Part shown: positions 9,028 to 19,080 of the stretch, piece after piece
Layout: the number at the start of each line of letters is the position of its first letter
Numbering within the stretch: the first letter of the stretch is position 1
From: Neisseriaceae bacterium ESL0693
Lineage (GTDB): Bacteria > Pseudomonadota > Gammaproteobacteria > Burkholderiales > Neisseriaceae
DNA length: 64,000 nucleotides
NCBI GenBank assembly: GCA_029433475.1
Contig: JAQTIE010000010.1
Coordinates: 62,174-126,173 of the forward strand
Direction of reading: 5' to 3'
Notes under the pieces: generated by a model
The model's input: only the letters and a program-made list of their open reading frames with translations
Told to the model about the DNA's origin: nothing
The model's database searches: none
Position numbers and translations under genes: made by a program

Positions 9028-9897
9028 ATGCGTATTTTACTGACAGGTGCCAAAGGTCAGATCGGGCGTTGTTTGAAAGACCGGTTACCTGAAGAATGGG
9101 AATTGATTGCCAGCGATTCAAAAACATTGGATATTACCGAGGCGCACAATGTATCCAGCATGGTGAAAACATTTGAGCCGGATATTATTGTGAATGCAGC
9201 TGCCTATACTCAGGTTGATCAGGCCGAAACCGAGGCAGCCAGGGCTTTTGCCATTAATGCTACGGGTACGCTGAATCTGGCCAATGCTGCTAAAGCCATT
9301 GATGCGCGCCTGATTCATTTATCTACTGATATGGTGTTTGACGGCAGGCAAAGTATGCCCATTACTGAAGCCACTGCGCCTGATCCGGTTAATGTGTACG
9401 GTAAAAGTAAACTGGCGGGTGAATTACTGGCGCTCAATGCGCATGTGGATACCACCATTATCCGTACTGCATGGGTATTCAGTGAATACGGACACAATTT
9501 TGTCCGTACGATTTTAACTACTGCGCTAAAGCAGCAGACCATTGCTGTGGTAGCCGATCAGGTCAGCTGCCCTACTTATGCCGGCGATGTGGCAGAAGCG
9601 ATTATTCAGATGATACACATGCATCATGTGCGCGGCTTGTGGCATTTTTGCGGCCAGAATATTCAAACCAAAGCTGAATTTGCTCAACATATTCTGCATC
9701 TGGCGGCGCAGCAGGATCCACGCTTTGCCAGCGTGCAGATAGAAGCCGTACAGACAGCAGACTATCCGGCAGCGGCTACCCGGCCAGCGTATGCGGCCTT
9801 GTCTGATCAGGCTTTACGGCAAAAACTGCCGCAACCGATTCCGGATACGCCTTTAGCCCGGATTATCACTCAATTATTACCAACTATTGAATCATAA
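9028..9897 (+). CDS. rfbD: dTDP-4-dehydrorhamnose reductase (RmlD/RfbD family)
   Basis: The enzyme reduces dTDP-4-keto-rhamnose to dTDP-L-rhamnose for surface polysaccharide. The 289-residue protein is an extended short-chain dehydrogenase: the GxxGxxG nucleotide-binding loop is at 7-13 and the catalytic Tyr124 and Lys128 are in VYGKSK, with a Thr100-rich strand (HLSTDMVF) before them. C-terminal features match RmlD (TAWVFSEYGHNFVRT). The rmlABC genes are not adjacent, so the substrate could differ. A good terminator follows. Confidence 0.88.
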   Translation: MRILLTGAKGQIGRCLKDRLPEEWELIASDSKTLDITEAHNVSSMVKTFEPDIIVNAAAYTQVDQAETEAARAFAINATGTLNLANAAKAIDARLIHLSTDMVFDGRQSMPITEATAPDPVNVYGKSKLAGELLALNAHVDTTIIRTAWVFSEYGHNFVRTILTTALKQQTIAVVADQVSCPTYAGDVAEAIIQMIHMHHVRGLWHFCGQNIQTKAEFAQHILHLAAQQDPRFASVQIEAVQTADYPAAATRPAYAALSDQALRQKLPQPIPDTPLARIITQLLPTIES

Positions 9898-10001
9898 AGC
9901 ATATCTCATGCCATTGAGCGTGCTTAAATCTGATAAAGTGATATTAATTGTCTGATGACATGAAATAAATACAATGCAATTCATGAGACCAGATGCAATA
10001 C

Positions 10002-10036
10002 AGCCACAATACTTCTAAGTATTGTGGCTTTTTATT
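10002..10036 (+). terminator. Rho-independent terminator after rfbD
   Basis: A 13-nt arm AGCCACAATACTT (10002-10014) pairs with 10017-10029 and is followed by TTTTATTT. The inner pairs must open to form the loop. Confidence 0.9.
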
Positions 10037-10081
10037 TGAATCACCTATTTACCCATGAATCATTATTCATCACGCAAATGG

Positions 10082-10528
10082 TTAACCCTCATAACTGGAC
10101 ATATCATGGTGTTCAAGGATAAACCCGGCATCGCGATAGGCACGAAACCGTTGTCTGGCGGCAACAATGCTATCGGTATCATTGCCAACCAGCTCCAGTA
10201 TACGCTGCGGCTGTTGTGGTGCATCACACCAATAAACATCGGCCAGATTCAACACCACGGTTTCAGCAGCCACCATGGGCAGATGATCACCCGTAGCCAA
10301 TAATACCCCTTGCTGCTGATCTGGCTGAGGGGTGTTGGGTGACCAGAACTGATGGGGCACAAAGCTGACAGAGTCAAATGACCACAACAATGCATCAAAT
10401 TGCGCCGCGGTCGCCGCATCAGCCAGCCAGACCAGAATACGGGCTTTTTGCGTATAGGCCTTTTGCGTCAGCTGACAGGCAAAACGCAATGGATCAGCCA
10501 CATGGGTATAGAAAGTGATTTTAGCCAT
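10082..10528 (-). CDS. holC: DNA polymerase III subunit chi
   Basis: Chi links the replicative polymerase clamp loader (through psi) to single-stranded DNA-binding protein. The 148-residue sequence matches HolC: it opens with KITFYTHVADPLRFACQL, has ARILVWLADAATAAQFDALLWSF and a conserved FVPHQ segment, and ends with QRFRAYRDAGFILEHHDM. It lies 14 bp downstream of pepA on the same strand, the same gene order as in many betaproteobacteria. Confidence 0.93.
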   Translation of the reverse strand: MAKITFYTHVADPLRFACQLTQKAYTQKARILVWLADAATAAQFDALLWSFDSVSFVPHQFWSPNTPQPDQQQGVLLATGDHLPMVAAETVVLNLADVYWCDAPQQPQRILELVGNDTDSIVAARQRFRAYRDAGFILEHHDMSSYEG

Positions 10529-10542
10529 AGGTGATCAGATCG

Positions 10543-11958
10543 TTATACTTTGGCCTGCTGACATAAATAAGCTAACAGTAACGGCACAGGCCGACCCGTA
10601 GCGCCTTTATCGGCACCCGATTTCCAGGCAGTACCGGCAATATCCAGATGTGCCCATGAATATTTTTCAGTGAAATAAGACAAAAAGGCCGCAGCGGTAA
10701 TGGTGCCGGCAGGCCGGCCGCCAATATTCTGTAAGTCAGCAAAATTGGATTTTAATTGTTCTTTATATTCATCAAATAAAGGCAAAGGCCAGGTTTTATC
10801 ATCATAATCCTGTGCCGCCGCCATCAGGTCATCAATCACCTGCTGATCATTGCCCAAAACAGCTTGCGCCACATGGCCCAGAGCGATGATGCAGGCGCCG
10901 GTCAGTGTGGCTACATCGATCACCGCTTTGGGCTGGAATCGTTCGGCATAAGTGAGGGCATCACACAAAATCAGCCGGCCTTCAGCATCAGTATTCAATA
11001 CTTCGATACTCAGTCCATTCATTGATTTGACGATATCGCCCGGTTTAACTGCCTGGCCGGAAGGCATGTTTTCACAGGTCGGCACAATCGCCACCACATT
11101 GATGGGTAATCGTAATTTGGCCGCCGCGGCCAGTGTGCCGATGACAGACGCCGCCCCGCACATATCGTATTTCATTTCGTCCATACTGGCTGCCGGTTTG
11201 AGCGAGATACCGCCTGAATCAAAAGTAATGCCCTTACCCACCAGCACAATGGGCGCGTCATTGGCATTGGGTGCACCTTGATAACTTAATTGCAATAAAT
11301 AAGCACCGGCTTCACTGCCCTGAGCCACAGCCCAGAGTGCATTCATACCCATTTGCCGGATTTGCCCGGCATCAAATATGCTGGCTTCGCAACCGGTCTG
11401 ATCAGCGATTTTTTGTACTTCGCTGGCGAGGAAAGTGGGCGTACACACATTTCCGGGAGCATTACCCAGATTTTTACAGATATTCATGCCATAAACCAGC
11501 GCTTCGGCTTTTCTGAGCTGAGCCTCAAGCGGCTGCGAACCATAATAGCTTACCTGATCCAGTACAGCGGGTTTACTGTCTTCTTTAAATTCATCGTAAC
11601 GATAAACCGCGTCACCCAGTGCCACGGTAAACACAAAGACAAATTGTTGTGCTTCAGTAGCAGATAAAGCCGATAAATCAACCGCCAGTTTCTGTTGGCT
11701 GGCTGCCCATGCCGCCGCTTTGGCGGCCACTTTCTTAAGCTTAGTGACGTCTGTTTTATCCAGACATACCAAAGCACAGGCATTTAAAACATCATCAATG
11801 ACTTGCTGTATACTGATAAAGTCATCCTGATTTTTCAGGCATTGCTGTTGCAATGCCGCCAGCAGCGATGCGGTTGGTGCAGTATCCTTGGTGCCGATAT
11901 ATAATACGGCAGTATCTTGTTGCTGCTGCAATTGTTGTGCTTTTATGCTAAATTCCAT
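10543..11958 (-). CDS. pepA: Leucyl aminopeptidase (M17 family)
   Basis: A cytoplasmic hexameric two-metal aminopeptidase that removes N-terminal residues; in some bacteria it also binds DNA. Metal ligands can be placed at Lys242, Asp247, Asp265, Asp324 and Glu326, with Arg328 in the signature NTDAEGR (322-328). The 471-residue length fits the family. AGGAGGG sits 5 bp before the start codon. It is divergent from lptF and followed closely by holC. Confidence 0.96.
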   Translation of the reverse strand: MEFSIKAQQLQQQQDTAVLYIGTKDTAPTASLLAALQQQCLKNQDDFISIQQVIDDVLNACALVCLDKTDVTKLKKVAAKAAAWAASQQKLAVDLSALSATEAQQFVFVFTVALGDAVYRYDEFKEDSKPAVLDQVSYYGSQPLEAQLRKAEALVYGMNICKNLGNAPGNVCTPTFLASEVQKIADQTGCEASIFDAGQIRQMGMNALWAVAQGSEAGAYLLQLSYQGAPNANDAPIVLVGKGITFDSGGISLKPAASMDEMKYDMCGAASVIGTLAAAAKLRLPINVVAIVPTCENMPSGQAVKPGDIVKSMNGLSIEVLNTDAEGRLILCDALTYAERFQPKAVIDVATLTGACIIALGHVAQAVLGNDQQVIDDLMAAAQDYDDKTWPLPLFDEYKEQLKSNFADLQNIGGRPAGTITAAAFLSYFTEKYSWAHLDIAGTAWKSGADKGATGRPVPLLLAYLCQQAKV

Positions 11959-12080
11959 GTTTACCCTCCTGGTGTGATGAAGACTGATGCCCGTATTTTG
12001 GCATCTGTTCAGATCCGAACACCCTTTTATTGTAACGCAGCCTGCTCAAAAAAACCGGTAGCTGTATATTTATTATTTCT

Positions 12081-13190
12081 ATGATCTATCAACGTCAATT
12101 GCTTAAAGAACTGTCGTGGACAGCTGTCGGTATCTTTTTTGTTTTACTGATGGTATTGGTGGCCACACAGGCGATTAACCTTCTGGGACGGGCAGCCAGT
12201 GGTCGGGTGGCTATTGACGCCATCAGCGCTCTGGTGGGATTCTGGACCATTGGCCTCATGCCGGTGGTACTGATTTTAACCGCGTTTATCAGTGTACTGA
12301 CGGTGCTTACCCGTTACTGGCGCGACAGTGAAATGGTCATCTGGCTATCCAGCGGCTTATCTTTAAAACGCTGGATCATGCCTTTAATGAAATTTGCCAT
12401 TCCGTTTGCCATTCTGGTGGCGGTGGTGTCTATGCTGATTCAGCCATGGGCAGAATGGCGCAGCCGTGAATTTGCTGAAACCTTAAAGCAGAAACAGGAA
12501 TTATCCTTACTGGAGCCCGGAGTATTTCGTGAGATCGGGCAGCACCAGCCGCGGGTGTATTTTATTGAATCATTTAATGCCGATACCGGAGAGGCAAAAA
12601 ACCTCTTTGTGCGTGAAAAAGATAAAAACGGGCGTGAAAGTACTGTTTTTGCCCGTCATGGTCAGTTTAAGCAGGTTGGTGAAAAACGCATTCTGTTGTT
12701 GCAGAATGGTTATCACTATAATGGCATGGCCGGTAAAGCCGATTATGAACGCGCCTATTTTGATAATATGACCTTGGTGATCAGCGTCAATACCACGGTG
12801 GTCGATCCGCGCCAGAACCGGCACACCATCGCCACCTCGGCCTTATTCGGCAATCCTGATCCGGCCTATCGGGCAGAACTGATGTGGCGTTTATCGCTGC
12901 CCATCAGCGTAATCATTCTGGCCTTACTGGCGCTGCCTTTATCTTATTACAATCCGCGTACAGGCCACACTTACAATATTCTGGTGGCGATCGGTCTATT
13001 CTTACTTTATCAGAATGGTCTCACTTTTCTGCGTGATGCCATTGAAGAAGGGCACATACCGATGTTGCTGGGCTTATTGCCGATGCACATACTCATGCTC
13101 TTGCTCTTCTTCATTTTATTGCACTGGCGTAATCAACCGGCCATGCCTTTATATAAATTATTATTTTCCAGAAACAAAGGGCGATCATAA
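12081..13190 (+). CDS. lptF: LPS export ABC transporter permease LptF
   Basis: LptF, with LptG and the LptB ATPase, extracts lipopolysaccharide from the inner membrane and passes it to the LptC-LptA bridge. The 369-residue protein has the YjgP/YjgQ architecture: membrane segments near the N-terminus (about 15-35, 50-80, 100-120), a large periplasmic beta-jellyroll domain (about 130-260), and three C-terminal membrane segments. The opening MIYQRQLLKELSWTAVGIFFVL is typical. Its TAA stop overlaps the lptG ATG by one base (TAATG), implying translational coupling. Confidence 0.95.
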   Translation: MIYQRQLLKELSWTAVGIFFVLLMVLVATQAINLLGRAASGRVAIDAISALVGFWTIGLMPVVLILTAFISVLTVLTRYWRDSEMVIWLSSGLSLKRWIMPLMKFAIPFAILVAVVSMLIQPWAEWRSREFAETLKQKQELSLLEPGVFREIGQHQPRVYFIESFNADTGEAKNLFVREKDKNGRESTVFARHGQFKQVGEKRILLLQNGYHYNGMAGKADYERAYFDNMTLVISVNTTVVDPRQNRHTIATSALFGNPDPAYRAELMWRLSLPISVIILALLALPLSYYNPRTGHTYNILVAIGLFLLYQNGLTFLRDAIEEGHIPMLLGLLPMHILMLLLFFILLHWRNQPAMPLYKLLFSRNKGRS

Positions 13191-14278
13191 TGCGTTTATT
13201 GAATCGTTATGTTATTCGCCAGTTAACCATCAGTACCGTTTATACTTTGCTGGCACTGATCAGTTTATATGCCTTTTTTGATGTGATGGGAGAAATCAAT
13301 CATGTGGGCGATGGCAGCTACAGCACATTAAAAATGTTGCAATACGTCCTGCTGCTGGTGCCCGGCCATGCGTATGAACTGATGCCGCTGGCGGTACTGG
13401 TGGGGGCATTGGTGTGTTTGAGTCAGATGGTCAATCACAGTGAACTGGTGGTGATTAAAACCAGTGGCATCAGTCTGGCCAATATCATCAGTATGTTATT
13501 GCAGTTTGGTCTGATTTTTGCCGTGCTGGCCATTCTGATTGGTGAATTCGTGGTACCGAACAGCGGTTCCTACGCTGAGCAATTCCGGCTGAATGCGCGC
13601 CAGAATACCATCAGTTCCGGCAAAAGCGGTATCTGGCTGAAACAAGGGCAGGATATCATTAATGTGGCGGACATGCTGCCAGACGGTACCTTGAAAAACA
13701 TCAATATTTATCGGCATGATACCCAGTTTCACCTGAGTGAAACCATTCATGCAGACGTGGCCACACTTGATCTGGGCGCGCGTACACAACAGGCCGCACC
13801 GTGGCATATGCGTAATGTCATGCGCACTGAATTATTAAAAGAACATACCAGAATCAGCCATGACGCACGTCTTGACTGGCCGGTATCAATTAATCAGCAA
13901 TTATTGAATGTTTTGCTGGTCGAACCAGAACAAATGTCAATTACTGAATTGTCTACCTATATCCAGCATCTGAAAGACAACCATCAGCAAACCAAACGTT
14001 ATGAATTGGCCTGGTGGCGCAAGCTGGCTTACCCTTTGGCATGTCTGGTGATGGCGCTGGTGGCGCTGGCGTTTACACCGCAGCAAGGCCGGCATGGCAA
14101 TATGGGATTGAAATTATTTGCCGGCGTGTGTCTGGGGTTGTGTTTTCACTTTGCCGGCCGCTTATTTGGCTTTACCAGTCAATTGTATGGCGTACCTGTG
14201 ATTATTGCTGCCTTTCTGCCAACCATTTTATTCCTGCTTCTGGCTGTGTTTCTGATCAGGCAACAGGAAAAACGTTAA
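13190..14278 (+). CDS. lptG: LPS export ABC transporter permease LptG
   Basis: Second permease of the LptBFG lipopolysaccharide exporter. At 362 residues it has the same topology as LptF: N-terminal membrane segments, including LNRYVIRQLTISTVYTLLALISLYAFFD, a periplasmic domain (about 125-265), and C-terminal membrane segments after RKLAYPLACLVMALVALAF. It overlaps the lptF stop by one base. A GC-rich hairpin follows. Confidence 0.95.
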   Translation: MRLLNRYVIRQLTISTVYTLLALISLYAFFDVMGEINHVGDGSYSTLKMLQYVLLLVPGHAYELMPLAVLVGALVCLSQMVNHSELVVIKTSGISLANIISMLLQFGLIFAVLAILIGEFVVPNSGSYAEQFRLNARQNTISSGKSGIWLKQGQDIINVADMLPDGTLKNINIYRHDTQFHLSETIHADVATLDLGARTQQAAPWHMRNVMRTELLKEHTRISHDARLDWPVSINQQLLNVLLVEPEQMSITELSTYIQHLKDNHQQTKRYELAWWRKLAYPLACLVMALVALAFTPQQGRHGNMGLKLFAGVCLGLCFHFAGRLFGFTSQLYGVPVIIAAFLPTILFLLLAVFLIRQQEKR

Positions 14279-14294
14279 ATTCCAGACTAACTGT

Positions 14295-14332
14295 GCTGAC
14301 GGGGGTTTCATTGATCTGACACCCCCGTCAGC
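14295..14332 (+). terminator. GC-rich hairpin after lptG
   Basis: Perfect 12-bp stem GCTGACGGGGGT/ACCCCCGTCAGC around a 14-nt loop, 16 bp after the lptG stop. Only ATTATCT follows instead of a T-run, so termination efficiency is uncertain. Confidence 0.55.
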
Positions 14333-14395
14333 ATTATCTATGGGTGTGATGGCCATTGAATTCAGCAGCGCAGCATAGACAATTTAAGTCATAGT

Positions 14396-14411
14396 GTTTA
14401 TCATTCTCATC
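14396..14411. promoter_or_regulatory. Candidate Fur box upstream of the TonB receptor
   Basis: GTTTATCATTCTCATC reads GATGAGAATGATAAAC on the other strand, a partial match to the Fur consensus GATAATGATAATCATTATC, about 135 bp before the receptor start. Iron control is expected for this receptor class. The match is imperfect. Confidence 0.4.
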
Positions 14412-14543
14412 TTTTTTATCTGAGTAGAATAATCCTGTTTTAACATAGCAGCCATTAATTTTAAAACACCAAATGGTTTATTCATCACCCATGCCATACA
14501 GATTAACAGTCTATAAATTAATCTGGCGGATTGAAAGGTAATC

Positions 14544-16595
14544 ATGTCTCTTGCTACACGTTTTACGCCTCTTGCCTTACATACGGCCTTAATGCTGGCT
14601 TTCGGGCAAACCGTTTATGCGGCGGATTCAGCCACCCAACAGGAGGCACAGCTGGCTGATGTTCAGGTTGTCGGCTCAGCCGGCAAAGCCGGCGGCATCC
14701 GGTTTAATGACAGCCAGTCAACTGCCATTATCAATGCTGATCAGATCCGCGATATGGGCGCCCATAAAATTGATCAGGCATTGCAATATCAGGCAGGGAT
14801 TCTGGCTGAACCCTTTGGCGCAGATAATAAAGTAGAATGGTTTAAAATCCGTGGTTTTGATGCTTCGGTTGCGGTAGATGGCAACATCACCACCCCCAGC
14901 GGTTATTTTGTCTGGACACCCAATAGCTATGGTGTGGAAAAAATTGAAGTGCTCAAAGGCGCCAATTCCTTTTTATATGGTTCTGGCGAAAGCGGCGGTG
15001 TGGTGAATCTGGTGACCAAACGACCCAAAGACACGCCCGCCGGAGAAATCGTCATCAATACCGGTAGTCAGGATCGCTATGGTATCGGCGCAGATTATAG
15101 TGGTCTGATCAATAACGACCACCGTTTACGTTATCGTGTTGTCACCCAATACAGTAAAGAAGGCAACGACATTGATTTTGCCCACATGCGTCATGAATAT
15201 CTGGCGCCCAGCCTGACCTGGGACATCAATGACCGTACCAGTTTAACCCTGCTGAGTAGCTACCAGCACGACAAAGGCAGACCGACCAACGGTTTTCTGC
15301 CCTTTTATGGCACCGTGCTCAATACCCCTTATGGCAAAATCAACCGCCATACCTCAATGGGTGAACCCGATTTTGACACACTGGATCGCAGCGAATACGC
15401 CCTAGGTTATGAATTATCCCACCGTTTCGATAATGGCTGGCAATTCAGCCAGAATTACCGCTTCAGTTTTATGGATTTAGACGAACGTAATGTTTTTGCC
15501 TATGGTTCAGACAATGACCGCAAAGTACATCGGGGTTATACCTACACCGATGGCACCAGTAAATCACATAATCTGGATAACCGCCTGAGTAAAACCTGGC
15601 GCAATGATCGTTTTGAAAACACCTTGCTGCTGGGCATTGATTATGTACATGCGCAATCCGACGGTAAAAACAATGGCTTTGGTTATGTGCCTGATCTGGA
15701 TATGTTTGACCCGCATTATGGTACCCATATCGACCTTGAGGCCACGCCTTATCACACCAAATTACGCCAACTGGGCGGCTATGTACAAAACCAGTTTAAA
15801 TGGGATCAGCACTGGCTGGTGAATCTGGGACTGCGACATGACAAGGTAAAGGCCGACAGCGACATGACCCAGGTCAAAGATCATGGTGACTATAGCCACA
15901 ATACCGTCAATGCCGGACTGATGTATATTGCCACCAATGGTCTGGCGCCTTATATCAACTATTCGGAATCATTCAAACCGGTTTTGGGAACAGATGGCTA
16001 TGGGCGTGCCTATAAACCGTATGAAGGACGTCAATATGAAGCCGGATTGAAATACAGCCCAACCTGGGTTGACGGCACATTTACGCTGGCTTATTTTGAT
16101 TTGCAGGAAAAAAATGCCCTGGTGGCCGATGCTTCCAATATTCAAAGTCAGGTCGGCAAACGCAAAAGCCGCGGTGTTGAATTACAGGCCAATGTGGATG
16201 TGACTGAAAACTGGAAACTGGCCGCCAGCTATACCTACATGAATCCAAAACAGGATTTAAGTGTTAAAGAGCGTATTCGTACGCCGATGATGCCGCACAA
16301 CATGGCCAATGCCCAAGTGCAATATCAGTTTCACTCAGGCCGCTTAAACGGGCTGACGCTGGGTACAGGTCTGCGCTATGTCGGCAGCAGTAATGACGAA
16401 CAATACTATGCCGGTTACAAAATTCCCAGCTATACCTTGTGGGATGCGATGGCACAATACCATGTCGCCAAAAACTGGCAATTACAGCTTAATGCCCGCA
16501 ACCTCACTGACAAAAAGTATGTCAGCGGCTGTAGCTTCTATTGTTATTATGGTGCGGCACGTAGCGTTGAAGGCAGTTTACGCTATCAATGGTAA
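14544..16595 (+). CDS. TonB-dependent siderophore receptor
   Basis: Outer-membrane gated channel that imports a ferric siderophore using TonB energy. A signal peptide ends at VYA (about residue 27). A TonB-box-like segment (LADVQVVGS) follows, then the plug domain (about 45-165) with the motifs WFKIRGFDASVAVDG and VEKIEVLKGANSFLYGSGESGGVVNLVTKRP. A 22-strand barrel occupies the rest and ends with the required terminal aromatic residue (Trp683). The near-C-terminal CSFYCYYG pattern is typical of the hydroxamate-siderophore (FhuA/FoxA/FpvA) group. The ligand is not determinable. A candidate Fur box precedes it and a bidirectional terminator follows. Confidence 0.92.
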   Translation: MSLATRFTPLALHTALMLAFGQTVYAADSATQQEAQLADVQVVGSAGKAGGIRFNDSQSTAIINADQIRDMGAHKIDQALQYQAGILAEPFGADNKVEWFKIRGFDASVAVDGNITTPSGYFVWTPNSYGVEKIEVLKGANSFLYGSGESGGVVNLVTKRPKDTPAGEIVINTGSQDRYGIGADYSGLINNDHRLRYRVVTQYSKEGNDIDFAHMRHEYLAPSLTWDINDRTSLTLLSSYQHDKGRPTNGFLPFYGTVLNTPYGKINRHTSMGEPDFDTLDRSEYALGYELSHRFDNGWQFSQNYRFSFMDLDERNVFAYGSDNDRKVHRGYTYTDGTSKSHNLDNRLSKTWRNDRFENTLLLGIDYVHAQSDGKNNGFGYVPDLDMFDPHYGTHIDLEATPYHTKLRQLGGYVQNQFKWDQHWLVNLGLRHDKVKADSDMTQVKDHGDYSHNTVNAGLMYIATNGLAPYINYSESFKPVLGTDGYGRAYKPYEGRQYEAGLKYSPTWVDGTFTLAYFDLQEKNALVADASNIQSQVGKRKSRGVELQANVDVTENWKLAASYTYMNPKQDLSVKERIRTPMMPHNMANAQVQYQFHSGRLNGLTLGTGLRYVGSSNDEQYYAGYKIPSYTLWDAMAQYHVAKNWQLQLNARNLTDKKYVSGCSFYCYYGAARSVEGSLRYQW

Positions 16596-16613
16596 TTGAC
16601 TGCACTTCACAAC

Positions 16614-16648
16614 AAAAAACAGCATGGAAAAACACCATGCTGTTTTTT
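16614..16648. terminator. Bidirectional rho-independent terminator
   Basis: A perfect 14-bp stem (16614-16627 and 16635-16648) has an A-run on one side and a T-run on the other, with a 7-nt loop. It lies between the convergent TonB receptor and ubiquinone hydroxylase genes and can serve both. Confidence 0.92.
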
Positions 16649-16664
16649 ATGCGTCTCGTAGCGG

Positions 16665-17825
16665 CTATAACCCCATGGCCTGTCGCATCAACGCATTTTT
16701 AACCGGTGTCAGATGGTTGACCAGATTCAGACCCTGATTGCGCAGCCACGGTATGGCCGGTATCTGTTCTCTGGCAAACAATTTAAACAGCCCATCACAA
16801 CCACGCTGCATGGCACGCACATTGAAAAGGCGCCCACGCTGATATTGCTTTAATAATGCCCAGCTACCCACATCCGGCTGATTCGCCAGTAACCGGCCTA
16901 AATACTGCACATCAGCCAGACCCAGATTGACCCCCTGACCGGCCAAAGGATGCACCGTATGCGCCGCATCTCCCACCAATAAGGCTCGTTGCGCAATGAT
17001 GCTTTCTGGTTGACGCAATACCAGATCAAAGGCGAAGACAGGCGTATTTAAGGTCAGTTCACCTAAGGCATAGTCCCCCTGACGCGCCACTGCACTGGCC
17101 AGTGCCTCAGCCGGTAATGCTTGTAATTCAGTCGCACGCGCAGTTGACCAGACAATGGAGATTTGCTGTTCGGGTAACGGCAGATAAGCCAGAATATCAC
17201 CCTGATCAAACCACTGATAAGCGCAACCGTGATGCGGTTTCTGCGTCTTAAAATTGGCCACCAGCCCCTGTTGCTGATACGAGGAAGCATTGACTTTAAT
17301 ACCCAGTTGCTGTCGCAGCCACGAATGGGCACCATCAGCACCCACCACCAAAGCGGCACTGAGGCGATCACCGTCAGCCAGCGTCAGTACCGCTGCCTGA
17401 GTGGTGGTGGTAAGGGCACTCGCCTGCGACTCACGAATCACCACACCGGCTTTCAGCATCGCATGCCATAGTCCGGCCAGCAGATAACGGTTTTCAATCA
17501 TGTGATTCAGACATGGCACGCCAAGGTCTGCGGCGTTAAATTCAATCCGCCCGCCCTGATCACCGCGCACGTCCATGCGTGTGACTGCCTGCGCCCGCTC
17601 TGGTGACCATACCCCCAGAGCGGCCAGTAGCGCCTGATTGGCCGGATTCAACGCATAAATCCGCGCGTCCCAATTTTGCGCCAGTAGCGATAAATCGGTT
17701 TGCGGCCATTTTTTTTCAATCAGTAAAACCCGTTTTTGCTGCTGGCGCAATACCAGTGCCAGTGTGGCGCCCACCAGACCACCACCTAGAATAATAACGT
17801 CAAAATCATGCGGATTATGGCTCAT
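16665..17825 (-). CDS. FAD-dependent ubiquinone-biosynthesis hydroxylase (UbiI/UbiF/UbiM-like)
   Basis: A 386-residue flavoprotein monooxygenase of the UbiH/COQ6 family, which hydroxylates the ubiquinone ring precursor. The FAD-binding GGGLVGA motif is near residue 15, the DG motif is at VVGADGAHSWLRQ, and the second FAD motif reads LLVGDAAHTVHPLAGQGVNLGLADV. It is followed upstream on the same strand by ubiH, so two ring positions are probably covered by this pair. Which carbon this enzyme oxidises (C5 for UbiI, C6 for UbiF, or several for UbiM) cannot be decided by eye. Confidence 0.88.
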   Translation of the reverse strand: MSHNPHDFDVIILGGGLVGATLALVLRQQQKRVLLIEKKWPQTDLSLLAQNWDARIYALNPANQALLAALGVWSPERAQAVTRMDVRGDQGGRIEFNAADLGVPCLNHMIENRYLLAGLWHAMLKAGVVIRESQASALTTTTQAAVLTLADGDRLSAALVVGADGAHSWLRQQLGIKVNASSYQQQGLVANFKTQKPHHGCAYQWFDQGDILAYLPLPEQQISIVWSTARATELQALPAEALASAVARQGDYALGELTLNTPVFAFDLVLRQPESIIAQRALLVGDAAHTVHPLAGQGVNLGLADVQYLGRLLANQPDVGSWALLKQYQRGRLFNVRAMQRGCDGLFKLFAREQIPAIPWLRNQGLNLVNHLTPVKNALMRQAMGL

Positions 17826-17886
17826 ATCACTTTATCATCTTAAAAATCGTTGCTCTTGCATAGGTCGACAACATCAGAAAAACCGA

Positions 17887-19080
17887 TTATCTGGCCGGCA
17901 GACCAAACACCAGATGACGGGTAAAGCGCTGGCGCAAAGGCGTCAGCGCGCCCAAAAGCCCCATGCCCATACCCTGTCCCCACTGCATCACGGTACCGGC
18001 GCCATCAAACCACTGAATCAGCGCATGCGTGAAACCCACTACAGAACGGGTATCGTGATAACGCTGTCTGGCGTAGGCTCTGGCCAACCGGCCATCGGCC
18101 AGCTGGCTGACATCAGCAGCAGCAAATACCGCCGCCAGGGTTTCGGCATCACGGATACCCAGATTCAAGCCTTGTGCCGCCACCGGATGCATGGTTTGTG
18201 CCGCATTACCGATACACACCACCCGATGACTGTAAACACGATTCAATTGGCGCAATTGTAATGGAAATGTTGCCGCCGTCCCCATACTGCGCACGGCGCC
18301 CAGACGGTCACCCATGATCAGACGCAATTGTTCAGATAATTGCTCCTGAGTCAGATTCAGCCGTTGCTCTGCCTCCGCCAGAGAACAGGTCCACACCAGC
18401 CGGAAATCATCGCCATAAGGCAACAGCGCCAGCGGCCCTTGCGGAGTAAAGCGTTCGTAGGCAATGCCTTGATTGCTTTTATCAAAAGCAATCGTATTGA
18501 CCAAGGCTTTTTGCCGGTAATCATGACTGCGCACCCGGATACCGGGCAGACTGGCCGCCAGCTGACCACCTTCGGCCAGTACCACCCATTGAGCGGTCAA
18601 CGTCTGAGGCTGCCCCTGATGCTGATAATGCACCGTAGCCATGTGATCCAGCGTATGAATCTGCGTTACCGGACTTTGCCACAATACCGGTACACCGGCT
18701 GTCTGCAATGCCGCCTCACACAGCCGCAATAAACAGGCATAATCAATACTGGCACCCAGATAAGGCAAAGCCAGTTCTTCTGCCCGCAGTAATACCCGCC
18801 CCAGATGCCCCTGCCGCGAAACATGCACCTGAGTAATCCGGCTGAGCATATCATCCTGAATCGGTACACCAGCGGCACGTAACGCCGCCACACTGTGATA
18901 GGATAAGGCCAGTGTCCGCTGATCACCCGATGGCCTTTGTGCCGCCCTGGCCTCAATCAGTAATACCTGTCTGCCTTGTTGTTTAAGTTGTAAAGCCAGC
19001 AACATCCCTACCGGCCCCGCACCGATAATGGCTACTTGATGATGTGAGAGCGGATGCATAATCTTTGTCTGAATAATCAT
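17887..19080 (-). CDS. ubiH: 2-octaprenyl-6-methoxyphenol hydroxylase-like FAD monooxygenase
   Basis: A second UbiH/COQ6 family flavoprotein of 397 residues. The FAD motif IIGAGPVGM is near 18, YERFTPQGPLALLPY is characteristic of UbiH proper, and the second FAD motif is CIGNAAQTMHPVAAQGLNLGIRD; the NAAQT variant is the UbiH hallmark against GDAAHT in UbiI/UbiF. An internal ATG eight codons in (MHPLSHHQ) is an alternative start. A 61-bp gap separates it from the downstream hydroxylase, consistent with one operon. Confidence 0.88.
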   Translation of the reverse strand: MIIQTKIMHPLSHHQVAIIGAGPVGMLLALQLKQQGRQVLLIEARAAQRPSGDQRTLALSYHSVAALRAAGVPIQDDMLSRITQVHVSRQGHLGRVLLRAEELALPYLGASIDYACLLRLCEAALQTAGVPVLWQSPVTQIHTLDHMATVHYQHQGQPQTLTAQWVVLAEGGQLAASLPGIRVRSHDYRQKALVNTIAFDKSNQGIAYERFTPQGPLALLPYGDDFRLVWTCSLAEAEQRLNLTQEQLSEQLRLIMGDRLGAVRSMGTAATFPLQLRQLNRVYSHRVVCIGNAAQTMHPVAAQGLNLGIRDAETLAAVFAAADVSQLADGRLARAYARQRYHDTRSVVGFTHALIQWFDGAGTVMQWGQGMGMGLLGALTPLRQRFTRHLVFGLPAR